Program-made: the position numbers and the translations under genes
Shown: positions 42,786 through 52,081 of the stretch, one piece after another
How positions within the stretch are numbered: the stretch's first letter is position 1
How the letters are laid out: every line of letters starts with the position of its first letter
Notes under the pieces: generated by a model
What the model was told of the DNA's origin: nothing
What the model saw: the letters and a program-made list of their open reading frames with translations, nothing else
Databases searched by the model: none
Assembly: GCF_000423525.1 (NCBI RefSeq)
Contig: NZ_AUID01000015.1
Location: forward strand, 1-64,000
Reading direction: 5' to 3'
Source: Proteocatella sphenisci DSM 23131
Lineage (GTDB): Bacteria; Bacillota; Clostridia; Peptostreptococcales; Filifactoraceae
DNA length: 64,000 nucleotides

Positions 42786-42814
42786 TTGTGGAAAAGAATT
42801 AAATGTGGTAAAAT
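42786..42814 (+). promoter_or_regulatory. Promoter of the tsaE operon
   Basis: TTGTGG (42786-42791) and TAAAAT (42809-42814), spacer 17 bases, 36 bases upstream of tsaE. Confidence 0.6.
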
Positions 42815-42850
42815 ATATAAGTCTTAATTAATAATAAAACGGAGAAAATA

Positions 42851-43312
42851 ATGAAAAAATATATAGAAAATGTTGAAAAGACCATAGAAATAGGAATGAT
42901 TATCGGTAGAGCTCTGAAAAATGGAGACATTATATGCCTTGATGGTGACCTTGGTGCGGGGAAAACGCATCTCTCAAAAGGAATTGCAAAAGGCCTGGAC
43001 ATTGAAGAAGAAATTACAAGTCCAACATTTACCATAGTTCAGGAATATGAAGGCCGTATACCTCTTTATCATTTTGATGTATACAGGATTGCTGACAGCG
43101 AAGAGATGTACAATGTCGGATTTGAAGACTATCTTAACAAAAATGGAGCTATAATAATCGAATGGTCAGAAATTATAAGAGATATACTTCCTAATGACAG
43201 ACTTGAAATAAAGCTGGTTTATGCGCCTGAAGGCGGCAGGTATTTTACTTTTAATGCATTTGGGAAAAGGCACGAAGATTTGCTGAGAGATATATCTGAG
43301 AGATTAACATAA
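42851..43312 (+). CDS. tsaE: tRNA t6A biosynthesis ATPase TsaE
   Basis: A 153-residue P-loop ATPase. It has GDLGAGKTHLSKGIAKGLDI, then SPTFTIVQEYEG and LYHFDVYRI, and the Walker-B-like IIIEWSE. TsaE works with TsaB and TsaD to transfer threonylcarbamoyl to A37 of ANN-decoding tRNAs. Length is normal. It is the first of four genes, tsaE-tsaB-rimI-tsaD, spaced by 4-17 bases. Confidence 0.95.
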   Translation: MKKYIENVEKTIEIGMIIGRALKNGDIICLDGDLGAGKTHLSKGIAKGLDIEEEITSPTFTIVQEYEGRIPLYHFDVYRIADSEEMYNVGFEDYLNKNGAIIIEWSEIIRDILPNDRLEIKLVYAPEGGRYFTFNAFGKRHEDLLRDISERLT

Positions 43313-43329
43313 GGAAGGAAAATATAATA

Positions 43330-44100
43330 ATGAAAATACTTGCTATAGATACATCTTCTGCATCTCTTGGAGTAGCGCTTTGCAGCGAAAAAGCCATGCT
43401 TGCAGAATTTACTCAAAATAAAGCGCTGACCCACAGCGAAAAACTAATGCCGCTCATTGACACAATGCTGAAGAACATAGATGAGGACATAAAATTGGTA
43501 GACGCAGTCGCGTGCACTACAGGGCCTGGATCTTTTACAGGAATAAGGATAGGAGTTTCAACTGCAAATGCATTTGCCATGGCAAATGGGATACCTGTAA
43601 TTGGGATTTCATCACTGGAGGCCCTTGCTCACAATTTCAAATATGCAGACCATGTTATAGTGTCGACAATGTATGCGCAAAGAGATGACTATTACAGGGG
43701 AATATACAGTTTTGAAGATGCAAAGATACGTATCATAAAATCTGAAGAGGCAATAAGCAAAGATGATATAATCATTGAGATAAGAGAAATGATGAAATCT
43801 CAAAAAAAAGTAATACTTTGTGGAGAAATGCCAGACAGGTATAGAACAGGGCTTATGGAATCTGAAGAACTAAAAAACCTTACAAAAGAACCAGGATTTC
43901 TGATTGCGGACAAAAACCTTAATTTTCTAAGGTCCTCAAATCTTTGTGAAATCGCGTTTGATATAATTACATCGGGAAAAGCTGTGGATATGCCAAGATA
44001 CATTGAACCTGTCTATATAAGAAAACCACAGGCCGAGGTTCAGTATGAGGAAAAGATGGCAAAAGTAAAAGCTATGCAAAGTATGAAAGACAGAGGATGA
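43330..44100 (+). CDS. tsaB: tRNA t6A biosynthesis protein TsaB
   Basis: A 256-residue ASKHA-fold protein. It opens ILAIDTSSASLGVALCSEK, and TGPGSFTGIRIGVSTANAFA follows near residue 65, both diagnostic of TsaB. It is the non-catalytic partner that stabilises TsaD. The C-terminal YIRKPQAEVQYEEKM is typical. GGAAGG precedes the ATG. Confidence 0.95.
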   Translation: MKILAIDTSSASLGVALCSEKAMLAEFTQNKALTHSEKLMPLIDTMLKNIDEDIKLVDAVACTTGPGSFTGIRIGVSTANAFAMANGIPVIGISSLEALAHNFKYADHVIVSTMYAQRDDYYRGIYSFEDAKIRIIKSEEAISKDDIIIEIREMMKSQKKVILCGEMPDRYRTGLMESEELKNLTKEPGFLIADKNLNFLRSSNLCEIAFDIITSGKAVDMPRYIEPVYIRKPQAEVQYEEKMAKVKAMQSMKDRG

Positions 44101-44103
44101 AAA

Positions 44104-44538
44104 ATGGAATGTAAAAAGATGGATCATGCACACGCAGAGCAGGTGTATCAGATTGAAGAACTGTCGTTTGTGACTCCCTGGGGCAGAAAATCTATAAAAA
44201 CTGAGATAGATAATAAGTTAGGAAGATATATAGTAATAATGGATGGTGACAAGGTGGCGGCATATGGAGGGTTCTGGCTGGTACTTGATGAAGCAAACAT
44301 AAACAATGTAGCGGTTCATCCTGATTACAGAGGAAAAAAGATATCTAAAATGTTGATGAATAAACTTATGGAAATGGCAGTCAGCGAGAATGCAAAACAC
44401 ATGTATCTTGAAGTAAGGTCCAGCAATTCTATAGCCCAGGGACTTTACAGAGGACTTGGTTTTAAAATGATTGGCCTTAGATCGGGTTATTATACAGACA
44501 CTGATGAAGATGCCATAGTTATGATGAAGGAATTTTAA
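44104..44538 (+). CDS. rimI: Ribosomal protein S18 N-acetyltransferase-like GNAT enzyme
   Basis: A 144-residue GNAT acetyltransferase. The acetyl-CoA loop is [14 protein letters not shown] (motif A). [29 protein letters not shown] is the RimI C-terminal block (split: [29 protein letters not shown]). Its location between tsaB and tsaD is the usual place for rimI in Firmicutes. It begins 4 bases after the tsaB stop. The actual substrate in this group may be S18 or other N-termini. Confidence 0.9.
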   Translation: MECKKMDHAHAEQVYQIEELSFVTPWGRKSIKTEIDNKLGRYIVIMDGDKVAAYGGFWLVLDEANINNVAVHPDYRGKKISKMLMNKLMEMAVSENAKHMYLEVRSSNSIAQGLYRGLGFKMIGLRSGYYTDTDEDAIVMMKEF

Positions 44539-44542
44539 TAAT

Positions 44543-45589
44543 ATGAAATCACTAAATAATGATAAGATAAAGGAAAAAGATGTAATAATCCTTGCAATAG
44601 AGAGCAGCTGCGACGAAACTGCTGCGGCGGTGATTAAAAATGGAAGAGAGATAATGTCAAATATTGTCTCAACTCAGATAGAAATCCATAAAAAATTTGG
44701 AGGAGTAGTTCCAGAAGTTGCATCGAGAAATCACGTTGTGGATATAAATCCTGTAATAGAAAATGCGCTTTTAGCTGCCAAAATAAAACTTGAAGACGTA
44801 GATGTAATTGCAGCAACATATGGCCCAGGGCTTGTGGGAGCGCTTCTTGTAGGGCTTTCAACTGCAAAAGCACTGTCTTATGCAACCGGTAAACCTTTTG
44901 TAGGAGTAAATCACATACAGGGCCATATCGCGGCGAATTATCTTGCATTTCCAGAACTGAAACCGCCTTTTATTTCCCTTATAGTTTCAGGGGGCCATAC
45001 TCATATAGTAGAGGTTAAGGACTATAACGAAATAGAGATAATAGGAAAAACCAGAGATGATGCAGCCGGAGAAGCCTATGACAAGGTCGCAAGGGCAATT
45101 GGCCTCGGATATCCGGGCGGGCCCCTGGTAGATGAACTTGCAAAAGAGGGGAGTCCTAATATTGAATTTCCAAAGGCGATGTATAAAGAAGACAATTATG
45201 ACTTCAGCTTTTCAGGGATAAAATCATCCGTCCTAAATTATATAAACAACAAGAAGATGAAAGGTCAAACCTATAGCAATGCCGACATTGCAGCTTCTTT
45301 TCAGCATGCGGTAGTGGATATTCTTATTCATAAAACTATAAAGGCTGTAAAAGACAGAGGCTATGACTGCGTAGTTCTAAGCGGAGGAGTTTCTGCAAAT
45401 TCTGCGCTAAGAAAAAACATGGAAAAGAGATGCAAAGAAGATAAATTGGATATATATTATCCGCCTCTTGGACTTTGTACAGATAATGCGGCAATGATAG
45501 GGTCATGTGCATATTACAGGTATATAGATGGATATGTGGATGATATGTACCTAAATGCAAAGCCAAATCTGAAAATTGGCGAAAATTAG
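44543..45589 (+). CDS. tsaD: tRNA N6-threonylcarbamoyladenosine transferase TsaD
   Basis: A 348-residue Kae1/TsaD enzyme. It shows [20 protein letters not shown], the metal ligands [12 protein letters not shown] (HxxGH), [10 protein letters not shown], and [12 protein letters not shown]. The Asp of [10 protein letters not shown] completes the site. It transfers the threonylcarbamoyl moiety to tRNA A37. It ends the operon; no strong terminator is evident before the purA promoter. Confidence 0.97.
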   Translation: MKSLNNDKIKEKDVIILAIESSCDETAAAVIKNGREIMSNIVSTQIEIHKKFGGVVPEVASRNHVVDINPVIENALLAAKIKLEDVDVIAATYGPGLVGALLVGLSTAKALSYATGKPFVGVNHIQGHIAANYLAFPELKPPFISLIVSGGHTHIVEVKDYNEIEIIGKTRDDAAGEAYDKVARAIGLGYPGGPLVDELAKEGSPNIEFPKAMYKEDNYDFSFSGIKSSVLNYINNKKMKGQTYSNADIAASFQHAVVDILIHKTIKAVKDRGYDCVVLSGGVSANSALRKNMEKRCKEDKLDIYYPPLGLCTDNAAMIGSCAYYRYIDGYVDDMYLNAKPNLKIGEN

Positions 45590-45607
45590 AAACAAAATCT
45601 AATAAGT

Positions 45608-45648
45608 ATACAAGGATACTTGTATTAACTGCGAATGTTTGATAAAAT
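45608..45648 (+). promoter_or_regulatory. purA promoter with palindrome over the -35 box
   Basis: TTGTAT (45620-45625) and TAAAAT (45643-45648) have a 17-base spacer. A perfect palindrome, ATACAAG (45608-45614) and CTTGTAT (45619-45625) around GATA, overlaps the -35 box and could be an operator. Confidence 0.55.
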
Positions 45649-45694
45649 AGTATGGGAAAAGTTCGAAAAAATATAAATATATAAATTGGTTTAG

Positions 45695-47023
<1,329 letters not shown>

Positions 47024-47060
47024 TAACATCAAATTTTAAGAAATATTTTCCCTGACTTTG

Positions 47061-47088
47061 GAAATAATCCCGGGTCGGGGATTTCTTA
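47061..47088 (+). terminator. Weak terminator after purA
   Basis: GAAAT...CCC pairs with GGG...ATTTC around a small loop, followed by a short T-rich stretch. The stem has a bulge, so confidence is limited. Confidence 0.45.
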
Positions 47089-47131
47089 TATGTATTAAAG
47101 CAGAGATAGAATATAGAAGCGAGGTGAAATT

Positions 47132-47695
47132 ATGAAAAAGGCAGTTATAATAAACGCAAGCCCAAGAAAAAATGGGAACAGTAGCCAGATATCAGAGTAT
47201 ATAATAAAAAAACTTGAAGGAATGGATATAACATATTTCAATCTCAGAGAAATGGAATTCACGGGCTGTATAGACTGCGGCTACTGCAGTAAAAATAGGG
47301 GTTGCGTGATAAAAGATGAATTGCAAAATATGTACAGTATATTTGACGAATCAGATATTACAATTACCATAACGCCCATATATTTTGATGGAACACCGTG
47401 GAAACTCAAAGCCATGATAGACAGGATGCAGGCCATATACAACAGCAAGTATACTCTAAAAGATTCACTTATAGACAGGTCTAAAAAAAGAAGAGGATTT
47501 GCCGTTTCTATTGCAGGGGGGCCTGAGTATGAGACTCAGTTTCAAGGAAATAAAAACGTGCTTGAATTTATGTACAAAAGTATAAATACGGAGCTTATAG
47601 AACACATAAATGTATCAGATACAGACCATGTTCCAGCATATGAAAATAAAAAAGCTATGGCAGAAATTGACATGCTTATAGATAGGATATATTAG
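47132..47695 (+). CDS. NADPH-dependent FMN reductase-like flavoprotein
   Basis: A 187-residue flavodoxin-fold protein. It starts AVIINASPRKNGNSSQISEYI, the FMN phosphate loop of the NADPH-dependent FMN reductase/iron-sulfur flavoprotein group. Four cysteines follow in GCIDCGYCSKNRGCVIKD near residue 47, arranged as in iron-sulfur flavoproteins or related multimeric flavodoxins. Later ITPIYFDGTPWKLKAMIDRM is typical. GAGGTG precedes the ATG. The physiological partner is unknown. It is 14 bases upstream of the PHP gene. Confidence 0.85.
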   Translation: MKKAVIINASPRKNGNSSQISEYIIKKLEGMDITYFNLREMEFTGCIDCGYCSKNRGCVIKDELQNMYSIFDESDITITITPIYFDGTPWKLKAMIDRMQAIYNSKYTLKDSLIDRSKKRRGFAVSIAGGPEYETQFQGNKNVLEFMYKSINTELIEHINVSDTDHVPAYENKKAMAEIDMLIDRIY

Positions 47696-47709
47696 GAAAA
47701 GAGGAAATT

Positions 47710-48486
47710 ATGTATACAGTAAAACAGGGAAATACTTTAGAAGATGCAAAATGGAAATTTAAATCAGACCTTCATACCCACAGTATAGTAAGTGGGCACG
47801 CATATACAACGCTTATGGAGAACATAGATTTTTGCAGTAAAGAAGGCATGAAAATACTTGGATTTTCAGAGCATGGACCTCATTTCCCGGGAGGCCCTCA
47901 TGAGGCATACTTTCATAATATGAGAATAATACCAAGGAAAATAAAAGATGTAACAGTTCTGCGAGGATGCGAGCTCAATATTATGAATGCAGAGGGTGAC
48001 GTTGACCCGGGTTTTGAACGATTCAAAAAAGTCATGGATTACTGCATAGCAAGTCTTCATGAGCTGGTAGTTGCACCTATGAGCCTTGAAGAAAACACTC
48101 AGTCAATAATAAATGCCGTAAACAGATACAGTGAGATTATAATTTTGGGCCACATCGGGAATCCAAACTATCCTATAGATCAGGAAAAAATTGTAAAACT
48201 TGCAAAAGAAAAAGACATCATGATAGAGATAAACAACTCATCTCTTGGAAATGGGTCAAGAAAAGGAAGCAGGACTAACTGTCAAAACATTGCAGAGCTT
48301 TGTATGAAACACGAAGTAAAGATAATACTTTCAACCGATGCACATATAAACTCTGAGATAGGAAGATTTGACAGATCGATAATGCTGCTCGATGAAATTG
48401 ATTTTCCAGAAAAGCTTGTTATGAACGAACCCGAAAAACTCATGAAATACCTTCATGAAAGAGGGATCGCAACTGATGTAGATTAA
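47710..48486 (+). CDS. PHP-domain phosphatase (YcdX-like)
   Basis: A 258-residue PHP-fold metal-dependent phosphoesterase. It has SDLHTHSIVSGHAYTT, then GFSEHGPHFPGGP, GCELNIMN, the His of GHIGNPNYPID, and LSTDAHINSEIGRFD near the C-terminus. Together these supply the trinuclear metal site. The order and length match YcdX-type phosphatases. Substrate unknown. A strong terminator follows at 48517-48557. Confidence 0.88.
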   Translation: MYTVKQGNTLEDAKWKFKSDLHTHSIVSGHAYTTLMENIDFCSKEGMKILGFSEHGPHFPGGPHEAYFHNMRIIPRKIKDVTVLRGCELNIMNAEGDVDPGFERFKKVMDYCIASLHELVVAPMSLEENTQSIINAVNRYSEIIILGHIGNPNYPIDQEKIVKLAKEKDIMIEINNSSLGNGSRKGSRTNCQNIAELCMKHEVKIILSTDAHINSEIGRFDRSIMLLDEIDFPEKLVMNEPEKLMKYLHERGIATDVD

Positions 48487-48516
48487 AAGCTGATAATGAA
48501 TATAGATAAAAACTCC

Positions 48517-48557
48517 AAAAAAATGGTATGCAAGTTACGATTGCATACCATTTTTTT
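48517..48557. terminator. Strong bidirectional-looking terminator
   Basis: A perfect 17-bp stem, 48517-48533 with 48541-48557, 7-base loop, A-run on one side and T-run on the other. Confidence 0.92.
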
Positions 48558-48593
48558 CAGTTTTATATAATAGATATTGAGAAAAAAATTATA

Positions 48594-48652
48594 TTGACAA
48601 GGGTATGATTTAGGATTAATATGTACATATTAACAAATGCGCATATGATGAT
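48594..48652 (+). promoter_or_regulatory. Promoter and candidate operator of the ArsR operon
   Basis: TTGACA (48594-48599) and TAATAT (48617-48622) with a 17-base spacer. Just downstream CATAT (48625-48629) and ATATG (48643-48647) form an inverted repeat in the zone where ArsR/SmtB repressors bind. Confidence 0.6.
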
Positions 48653-48686
48653 TAGAAATATGAGATTAGAAGCAGAGGTGCCTTAA

Positions 48687-49040
48687 ATGAACAGATTAAC
48701 AAACATATTCAAGCTGTTGTCTGACGAGACAAGACTTAGGATGATAATGCTACTTAACAAAGAAGCTATGTGTGTATGTGAAATAAGTGGGATACTTAAT
48801 ATACCACAGCCAAGAATATCGCAAAATCTTTCAAAACTAAGAGATATGGATCTCGTAAAAGATGAAAGAAAAGAAAAATTTGTGTATTATGCACTCAAAA
48901 AAAATAATATAGTATTAAATGAGATAATAAAAAATATAGAAGATGACGTGGAATCATATCCCCAGCTTTTGGAAGACAGAAAAAGAATAAGTGATAAGGA
49001 TATTTATCTAAGTCAATGTGGAGTCAGCTTAAATAAATAA
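48687..49040 (+). CDS. ArsR/SmtB-family repressor
   Basis: A 117-residue winged-helix regulator. KLLSDETRLRMIMLLNKEAMCVCEIS holds the alpha-3 ELCVCDL-type metal site as MCVCE (two Cys), the arsenic/antimony-binding motif of ArsR. The recognition helix is PQPRISQNLSKLRDMDLV. Another Cys occurs near the C-terminus (SQCGVS). It would repress its own operon with the permease and thioredoxin-like genes and release on thiol-reactive metalloid binding (inference). GAGGTG precedes the ATG. Confidence 0.9.
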   Translation: MNRLTNIFKLLSDETRLRMIMLLNKEAMCVCEISGILNIPQPRISQNLSKLRDMDLVKDERKEKFVYYALKKNNIVLNEIIKNIEDDVESYPQLLEDRKRISDKDIYLSQCGVSLNK

Positions 49041-49067
49041 TCTTATTAGTAAGAAGGAGATGGAATT

Positions 49068-50072
49068 ATGATTATTTTTAAATGGATCAACAGTCAGGTC
49101 CTGAAGATGGATTGGCTTTATAATATAGTAAAGCTGCTTGTGGAGAATGTATTTGGATTAAGCCTGGCTGAAAGGCTGGGTGGAAGTATACACTTCTTTA
49201 TATATGATGTAATAAAGATATTCATACTGCTTTCTGTACTGATTTTTTCTATTTCTTATATACAGAGCTTCTTTCCACCGGAAAAAACACGTAAGATACT
49301 TGGGAAATATAACGGAATCTCAGCAAATATACTTGGAGCGCTGCTTGGAACGGTAACTCCATTTTGTTCCTGTTCATCAATTCCACTTTTTATAGGTTTT
49401 ACGAGCGCAGGGCTTCCTATAGGAGTTACTTTTTCTTTTCTTATATCTTCACCTCTTGTAGACCTTGCATCGGTAATACTCCTTGCGAGCATATTTAATT
49501 GGAAGATTGCCATTGCGTATGTAGTAGTGGGTCTTGTCCTTGCAGTAATTGGAGGAAGCATAATAAGCAGAGCAAAGCTTGAAGATCAGGTGGAGGATTT
49601 TGTCTTCAGTAACAAGATGATAGAAGTAGAAGAAGAGGAGCTAACTGTCAGGGATAGAATAAATTTTGGTAAAGACCAGGTAAAAGATATAGTGAAAAGA
49701 GTATGGCTCTATGTAATTATTGGAGTTGGAATAGGTGCAGCTATACACAACTGGATACCCGAAGCACTTATTGCGGCAGTACTTGGCCAGGACAAATGGT
49801 ACTCAGTTTTCGTGGCAACATTTGCAGGAATACCTATGTATGCAGACATATTTGGCACGCTTCCTATTGCAGAGGCACTTGTAGGTAAGGGGGTTGGGAT
49901 TGGAACTGCACTTTCTTTCATGATGGGAGTAACGGCCCTTTCACTTCCTTCTCTGATAATGTTAAAAAAAGTTGTAAAGCCTAAATTGTTGGGTGTATTC
50001 TTTGGGATAGTAACAGCAGGCATATTGGTAATAGGATTTGCTTTTAATGCTTTTGCTTATCTCTTTATCTAA
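49068..50072 (+). CDS. ArsP/DUF318-type permease
   Basis: A 334-residue permease of the COG0701 family with eight membrane segments and a charged central loop (about residues 170-205). The conserved TPFCSCSSIPLFIGF near residue 105 contains two Cys, matching the family motif. GIPMYADIFGTLPIAEALVGKG near residue 245 is the second conserved block. Some members (ArsP) export trivalent organoarsenicals; others have unknown substrates. It lies between an ArsR repressor and a thioredoxin-like protein, supporting a metalloid or thiol-linked role. Confidence 0.88.
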   Translation: MIIFKWINSQVLKMDWLYNIVKLLVENVFGLSLAERLGGSIHFFIYDVIKIFILLSVLIFSISYIQSFFPPEKTRKILGKYNGISANILGALLGTVTPFCSCSSIPLFIGFTSAGLPIGVTFSFLISSPLVDLASVILLASIFNWKIAIAYVVVGLVLAVIGGSIISRAKLEDQVEDFVFSNKMIEVEEEELTVRDRINFGKDQVKDIVKRVWLYVIIGVGIGAAIHNWIPEALIAAVLGQDKWYSVFVATFAGIPMYADIFGTLPIAEALVGKGVGIGTALSFMMGVTALSLPSLIMLKKVVKPKLLGVFFGIVTAGILVIGFAFNAFAYLFI

Positions 50073-50088
50073 AAAGGAGGAAATGAAG

Positions 50089-50319
50089 ATGGTAATAAAA
50101 ATACTTGGAACAGGATGTGCAAGCTGTAAAAAATTGGAAGAAAATGCTAAAGAAGCGGTAAAGTCACTTGGAATAGAAGCAACTGTAGAAAAAGTTGAGG
50201 AACTCCAGGAAATAATGGCATATGGAGTAATGAAAACTCCCGCTCTTGTTATTGATGAAAAAGTCAAATCTATGGGCAAGGTACTTTCAGCAGAAGATAT
50301 TAAGAAATTTCTTAAATAA
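50089..50319 (+). CDS. Small thioredoxin-like protein (redox-active disulfide protein 2)
   Basis: A 76-residue thioredoxin-fold protein. IKILGTGCASCKKLEENAKEAV gives a CxxC active site, and VMKTPALVIDEKVKSMGKVLS contains the cis-Pro. The size and sequence fit the TIGR00412-type 'redox-active disulfide protein 2' family that often follows COG0701 permeases. The ATG at 50089 is chosen because AAGGAGG is 8 bases upstream; the ATG at 50083 is too close. It may reduce the permease Cys pair or the transported species (inference). Confidence 0.9.
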   Translation: MVIKILGTGCASCKKLEENAKEAVKSLGIEATVEKVEELQEIMAYGVMKTPALVIDEKVKSMGKVLSAEDIKKFLK

Positions 50320-50337
50320 TAAAAGGAAAAAAACAAG

Positions 50338-50383
50338 TAAAGGGAATGGCAGAGACTTTGGAAGATATGCCATTCCCTTTTTA
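50338..50383 (+). terminator. Terminator of the ArsR operon
   Basis: AAAGGGAATGGCA pairs with TGCCATTCCCTTT, followed by T residues. It also faces the converging gene ending at 50394. Confidence 0.88.
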
Positions 50384-50393
50384 AGATTCAGCA

Positions 50394-50801
50394 TTAGTAT
50401 TTTCGCTTAAGATAGAAATAACCTGCCCAGTACACAGACAGCTGAACGCACATCAAAAGGCCGGTAACTGTGCTGGCTTCATTTCTCCCCATAATCCTGA
50501 GAATTATCACTGCGACAGCCTCGAGCAGGATAGAGTAGGAAAATGTTATGCTCCTGGCTTTTTCTGCAAGGAATCTGTTTCTTTCGTCACTGTTTTCTAT
50601 GTCTGTTTTTTTCGCATAGCCTTCATCTGTCCTGTACCTGTGTATCTGAACCAGTCTGAGAGCGGATATGATCACAAAACCAAGACCCATTCCGGGCCAG
50701 TAGGAATCACTTACTCCCTTCAAAAGAGATATAATGAACATGGCTGCTCCAGTTATGGCAAGCAGTATATAATAGTATTCTTTCTTTCTTATGTTATCCA
50801 T
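50394..50801 (-). CDS. Hypothetical membrane protein of XRE two-gene module
   Basis: A 135-residue protein with four membrane segments in two pairs. Between them is a charged linker (RYRTDEGYAKKTDIENSDERN) ending in the NSDERN motif often seen in such small proteins beside XRE regulators; DUF2178-like at best. The ATG at 50801 follows GAGGAGG; upstream in-frame ATG codons overlap the regulator. It overlaps the XRE gene by 8 bases. Function unknown; anti-regulator or stress-sensor roles are guesses. Confidence 0.75.
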   Translation of the reverse strand: MDNIRKKEYYYILLAITGAAMFIISLLKGVSDSYWPGMGLGFVIISALRLVQIHRYRTDEGYAKKTDIENSDERNRFLAEKARSITFSYSILLEAVAVIILRIMGRNEASTVTGLLMCVQLSVYWAGYFYLKRKY

Positions 50802-51000
50802 CGGGTTCCTCCTCAAAAATAAAAATATCCTCAATGCTCATTGAAAAATATCTTGCAATCTTGAATGCAAGAAGTATGGAAGGATTGTATCTTCCGTTTT
50901 CAAGCGAGCTTATGGTCTGACGTGAAACGCAAAGTGCTCTGGCGAGGTCTTCCTGGTTGAGGCATCTCTCGTTTCTTATTTCTTCCAGCCTGTTTTTCAA
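50794..51000 (-). CDS. XRE/Cro-type small repressor
   Basis: A 68-residue single HTH_3 domain: KNRLEEIRNERCLNQEDLAR, then ALCVSRQTISSLENGRYNPS, ending IEDIFIFEEE. The start is taken as TTG at 51000, 8 bases after GGAGG; the GTG at 51009 would overlap the ribosome site. This gives the usual MKNRL-type N-terminus. It is co-transcribed with the membrane protein at 50394. A 28-bp perfect palindrome covers its promoter, so negative autoregulation is likely. Confidence 0.88.
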   Translation of the reverse strand: MKNRLEEIRNERCLNQEDLARALCVSRQTISSLENGRYNPSILLAFKIARYFSMSIEDIFIFEEEPDG

Positions 51001-51032
51001 GCATTTCACCTCCCGTGCAGGTCATATTTCAA

Positions 51033-51087
51033 ATTAATGTAAAGTTAACTTTACATTAATGATAACAATAATTTCTGAGATTGTCAA
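51033..51087 (-). promoter_or_regulatory. XRE promoter with 28-bp perfect palindrome
   Basis: On the minus strand TTGACA (51082-51087) and TATCAT (51059-51064) are 17 bases apart. A perfect palindrome at 51033-51060 (half-site ATTAATGTAAAGTT) overlaps the -10 box and the start point. Confidence 0.85.
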
Positions 51088-51131
51088 CAAAAAAGACAGG
51101 ATGCAGTTTATTCAAACTGTAGCCTGTCTTT
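51087..51131 (-). terminator. Terminator of the ECF S-component gene
   Basis: AAAGACAGG (51092-51100) pairs with CCTGTCTTT (51123-51131), with an inner CAGTTT/AAACTG stem. On the minus strand a T-run follows. Confidence 0.85.
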
Positions 51132-51163
51132 AGTACGATTTATCAATAATTTAGTGTATTTAG

Positions 51164-51955
51164 TTAAAGTGAAATCTTGAAAAGTTTTTTTGCAGGGGTT
51201 CTCATCAGCGCTGAATAAATTACCATTGCTATTACAAAACCAAGGAGGAACTGAATCATATTCCAAGGTACGCTCAGGGCTGAAACTGCAAAGTTTGCGT
51301 AGAGGAGTCCCCCGGCGATGTAATAGGCAAACACCATCCAAAGCCCCGCGAATGTCATTGAGATAATAATATATACAGGAATCCTTATGTTGTTTTTCTT
51401 CTTCATATATACAGCAGCTATTATCAGAAAAAGAGGAATCAGAAGGGCTCCTATCATTATTTGTGATTGAACCTCAGAAATAAATGCAGGTAGAGCATCT
51501 AAAGATCCAAGCTCAGCGCTATCAACAAGTACCTGAGGATTAGAAAGAGCCTGGGATGAAATTATGCCTCCAAGCACGAAATTGAATCCCAGCCATGAAG
51601 CTGCAGTCGCTATGCTTATACCGGCCAAGTTTCTTTTGTTTTTTCTTGCAAGTTCTATGCATAGACCCATTATTATGGCCATAACAAGTTTTATTACAAG
51701 GGTCCAGGGAGCCCAGTTTGCGTATCCTGCAAATAGGTCGGCCATCATAGAGCCAACCCCAGCTGCAAATCCGCCTCTTTTCCATCCAAGCAGTAGGACT
51801 GATATGAATATCATGCTGTCTCCAAGGTGGATGTATCCGCCAGTAAATGGAACTGGTACCATAAGAAACATCGTTGCTATTGTAACCAGTGCGGTCATAA
51901 GTCCGGTCAGTACCAGTAGACTAGTTTTATTATTTGATTCTCTTGATTTGTTCAT
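51164..51955 (-). CDS. ECF transporter S component, predicted vitamin B6-type
   Basis: A 263-residue membrane protein with about six segments. VLTGLMTALVTIATMFLMVPVP near the N-terminus and GGYIHLGDSMIFISVLLLGW are typical of ECF S components; the GDSMIF block is characteristic of the HmpT/PdxU/ThiW-like group. The ATG at 51955 follows GAGG; an upstream extension would cross the regulatory region. It is divergent from a PdxR/MocR regulator, the setting in which PdxU-type pyridoxine transporters are found. The substrate is therefore probably vitamin B6 (inference from context). The energising EcfA/EcfT genes are elsewhere. Confidence 0.78.
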   Translation of the reverse strand: MNKSRESNNKTSLLVLTGLMTALVTIATMFLMVPVPFTGGYIHLGDSMIFISVLLLGWKRGGFAAGVGSMMADLFAGYANWAPWTLVIKLVMAIIMGLCIELARKNKRNLAGISIATAASWLGFNFVLGGIISSQALSNPQVLVDSAELGSLDALPAFISEVQSQIMIGALLIPLFLIIAAVYMKKKNNIRIPVYIIISMTFAGLWMVFAYYIAGGLLYANFAVSALSVPWNMIQFLLGFVIAMVIYSALMRTPAKKLFKISL

Positions 51956-51985
51956 GTTTATACCTCGTTTCTCAGTGTATGTAGA

Positions 51986-52029
51986 TTGACAATTATGCTT
52001 ATATAATATATTATACAATAAATTGTATA
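51986..52029. promoter_or_regulatory. Divergent regulatory region with palindrome between S component and PdxR-like gene
   Basis: TATACAAT (52012-52019) and ATTGTATA (52022-52029) form an inverted repeat with a 2-base centre. TTGACA (51986-51991) with TATTAT (52009-52014), spacer 17, is a plausible promoter for the regulator. The palindrome overlaps that -10 box. Confidence 0.6.
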
Positions 52030-52081
52030 TTAAAAAAGAGTCAGTTTTCGAAATTTCAAAGAGTACAGATTGGAGTTTTAT

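Noticed and set aside
45634-45665. Possible tandem PurR boxes (AATGTTTG and AAAGTTCG) upstream of purA
   Set aside because: The cores are poor matches and arranged as direct, not inverted, repeats; many Clostridia lack the Bacillus-type PurR.
48516-48560. CRISPR-like or mobile repeat
   Set aside because: A single perfect inverted repeat with A- and T-runs between operons is a normal terminator; no repeated spacers exist in the window.
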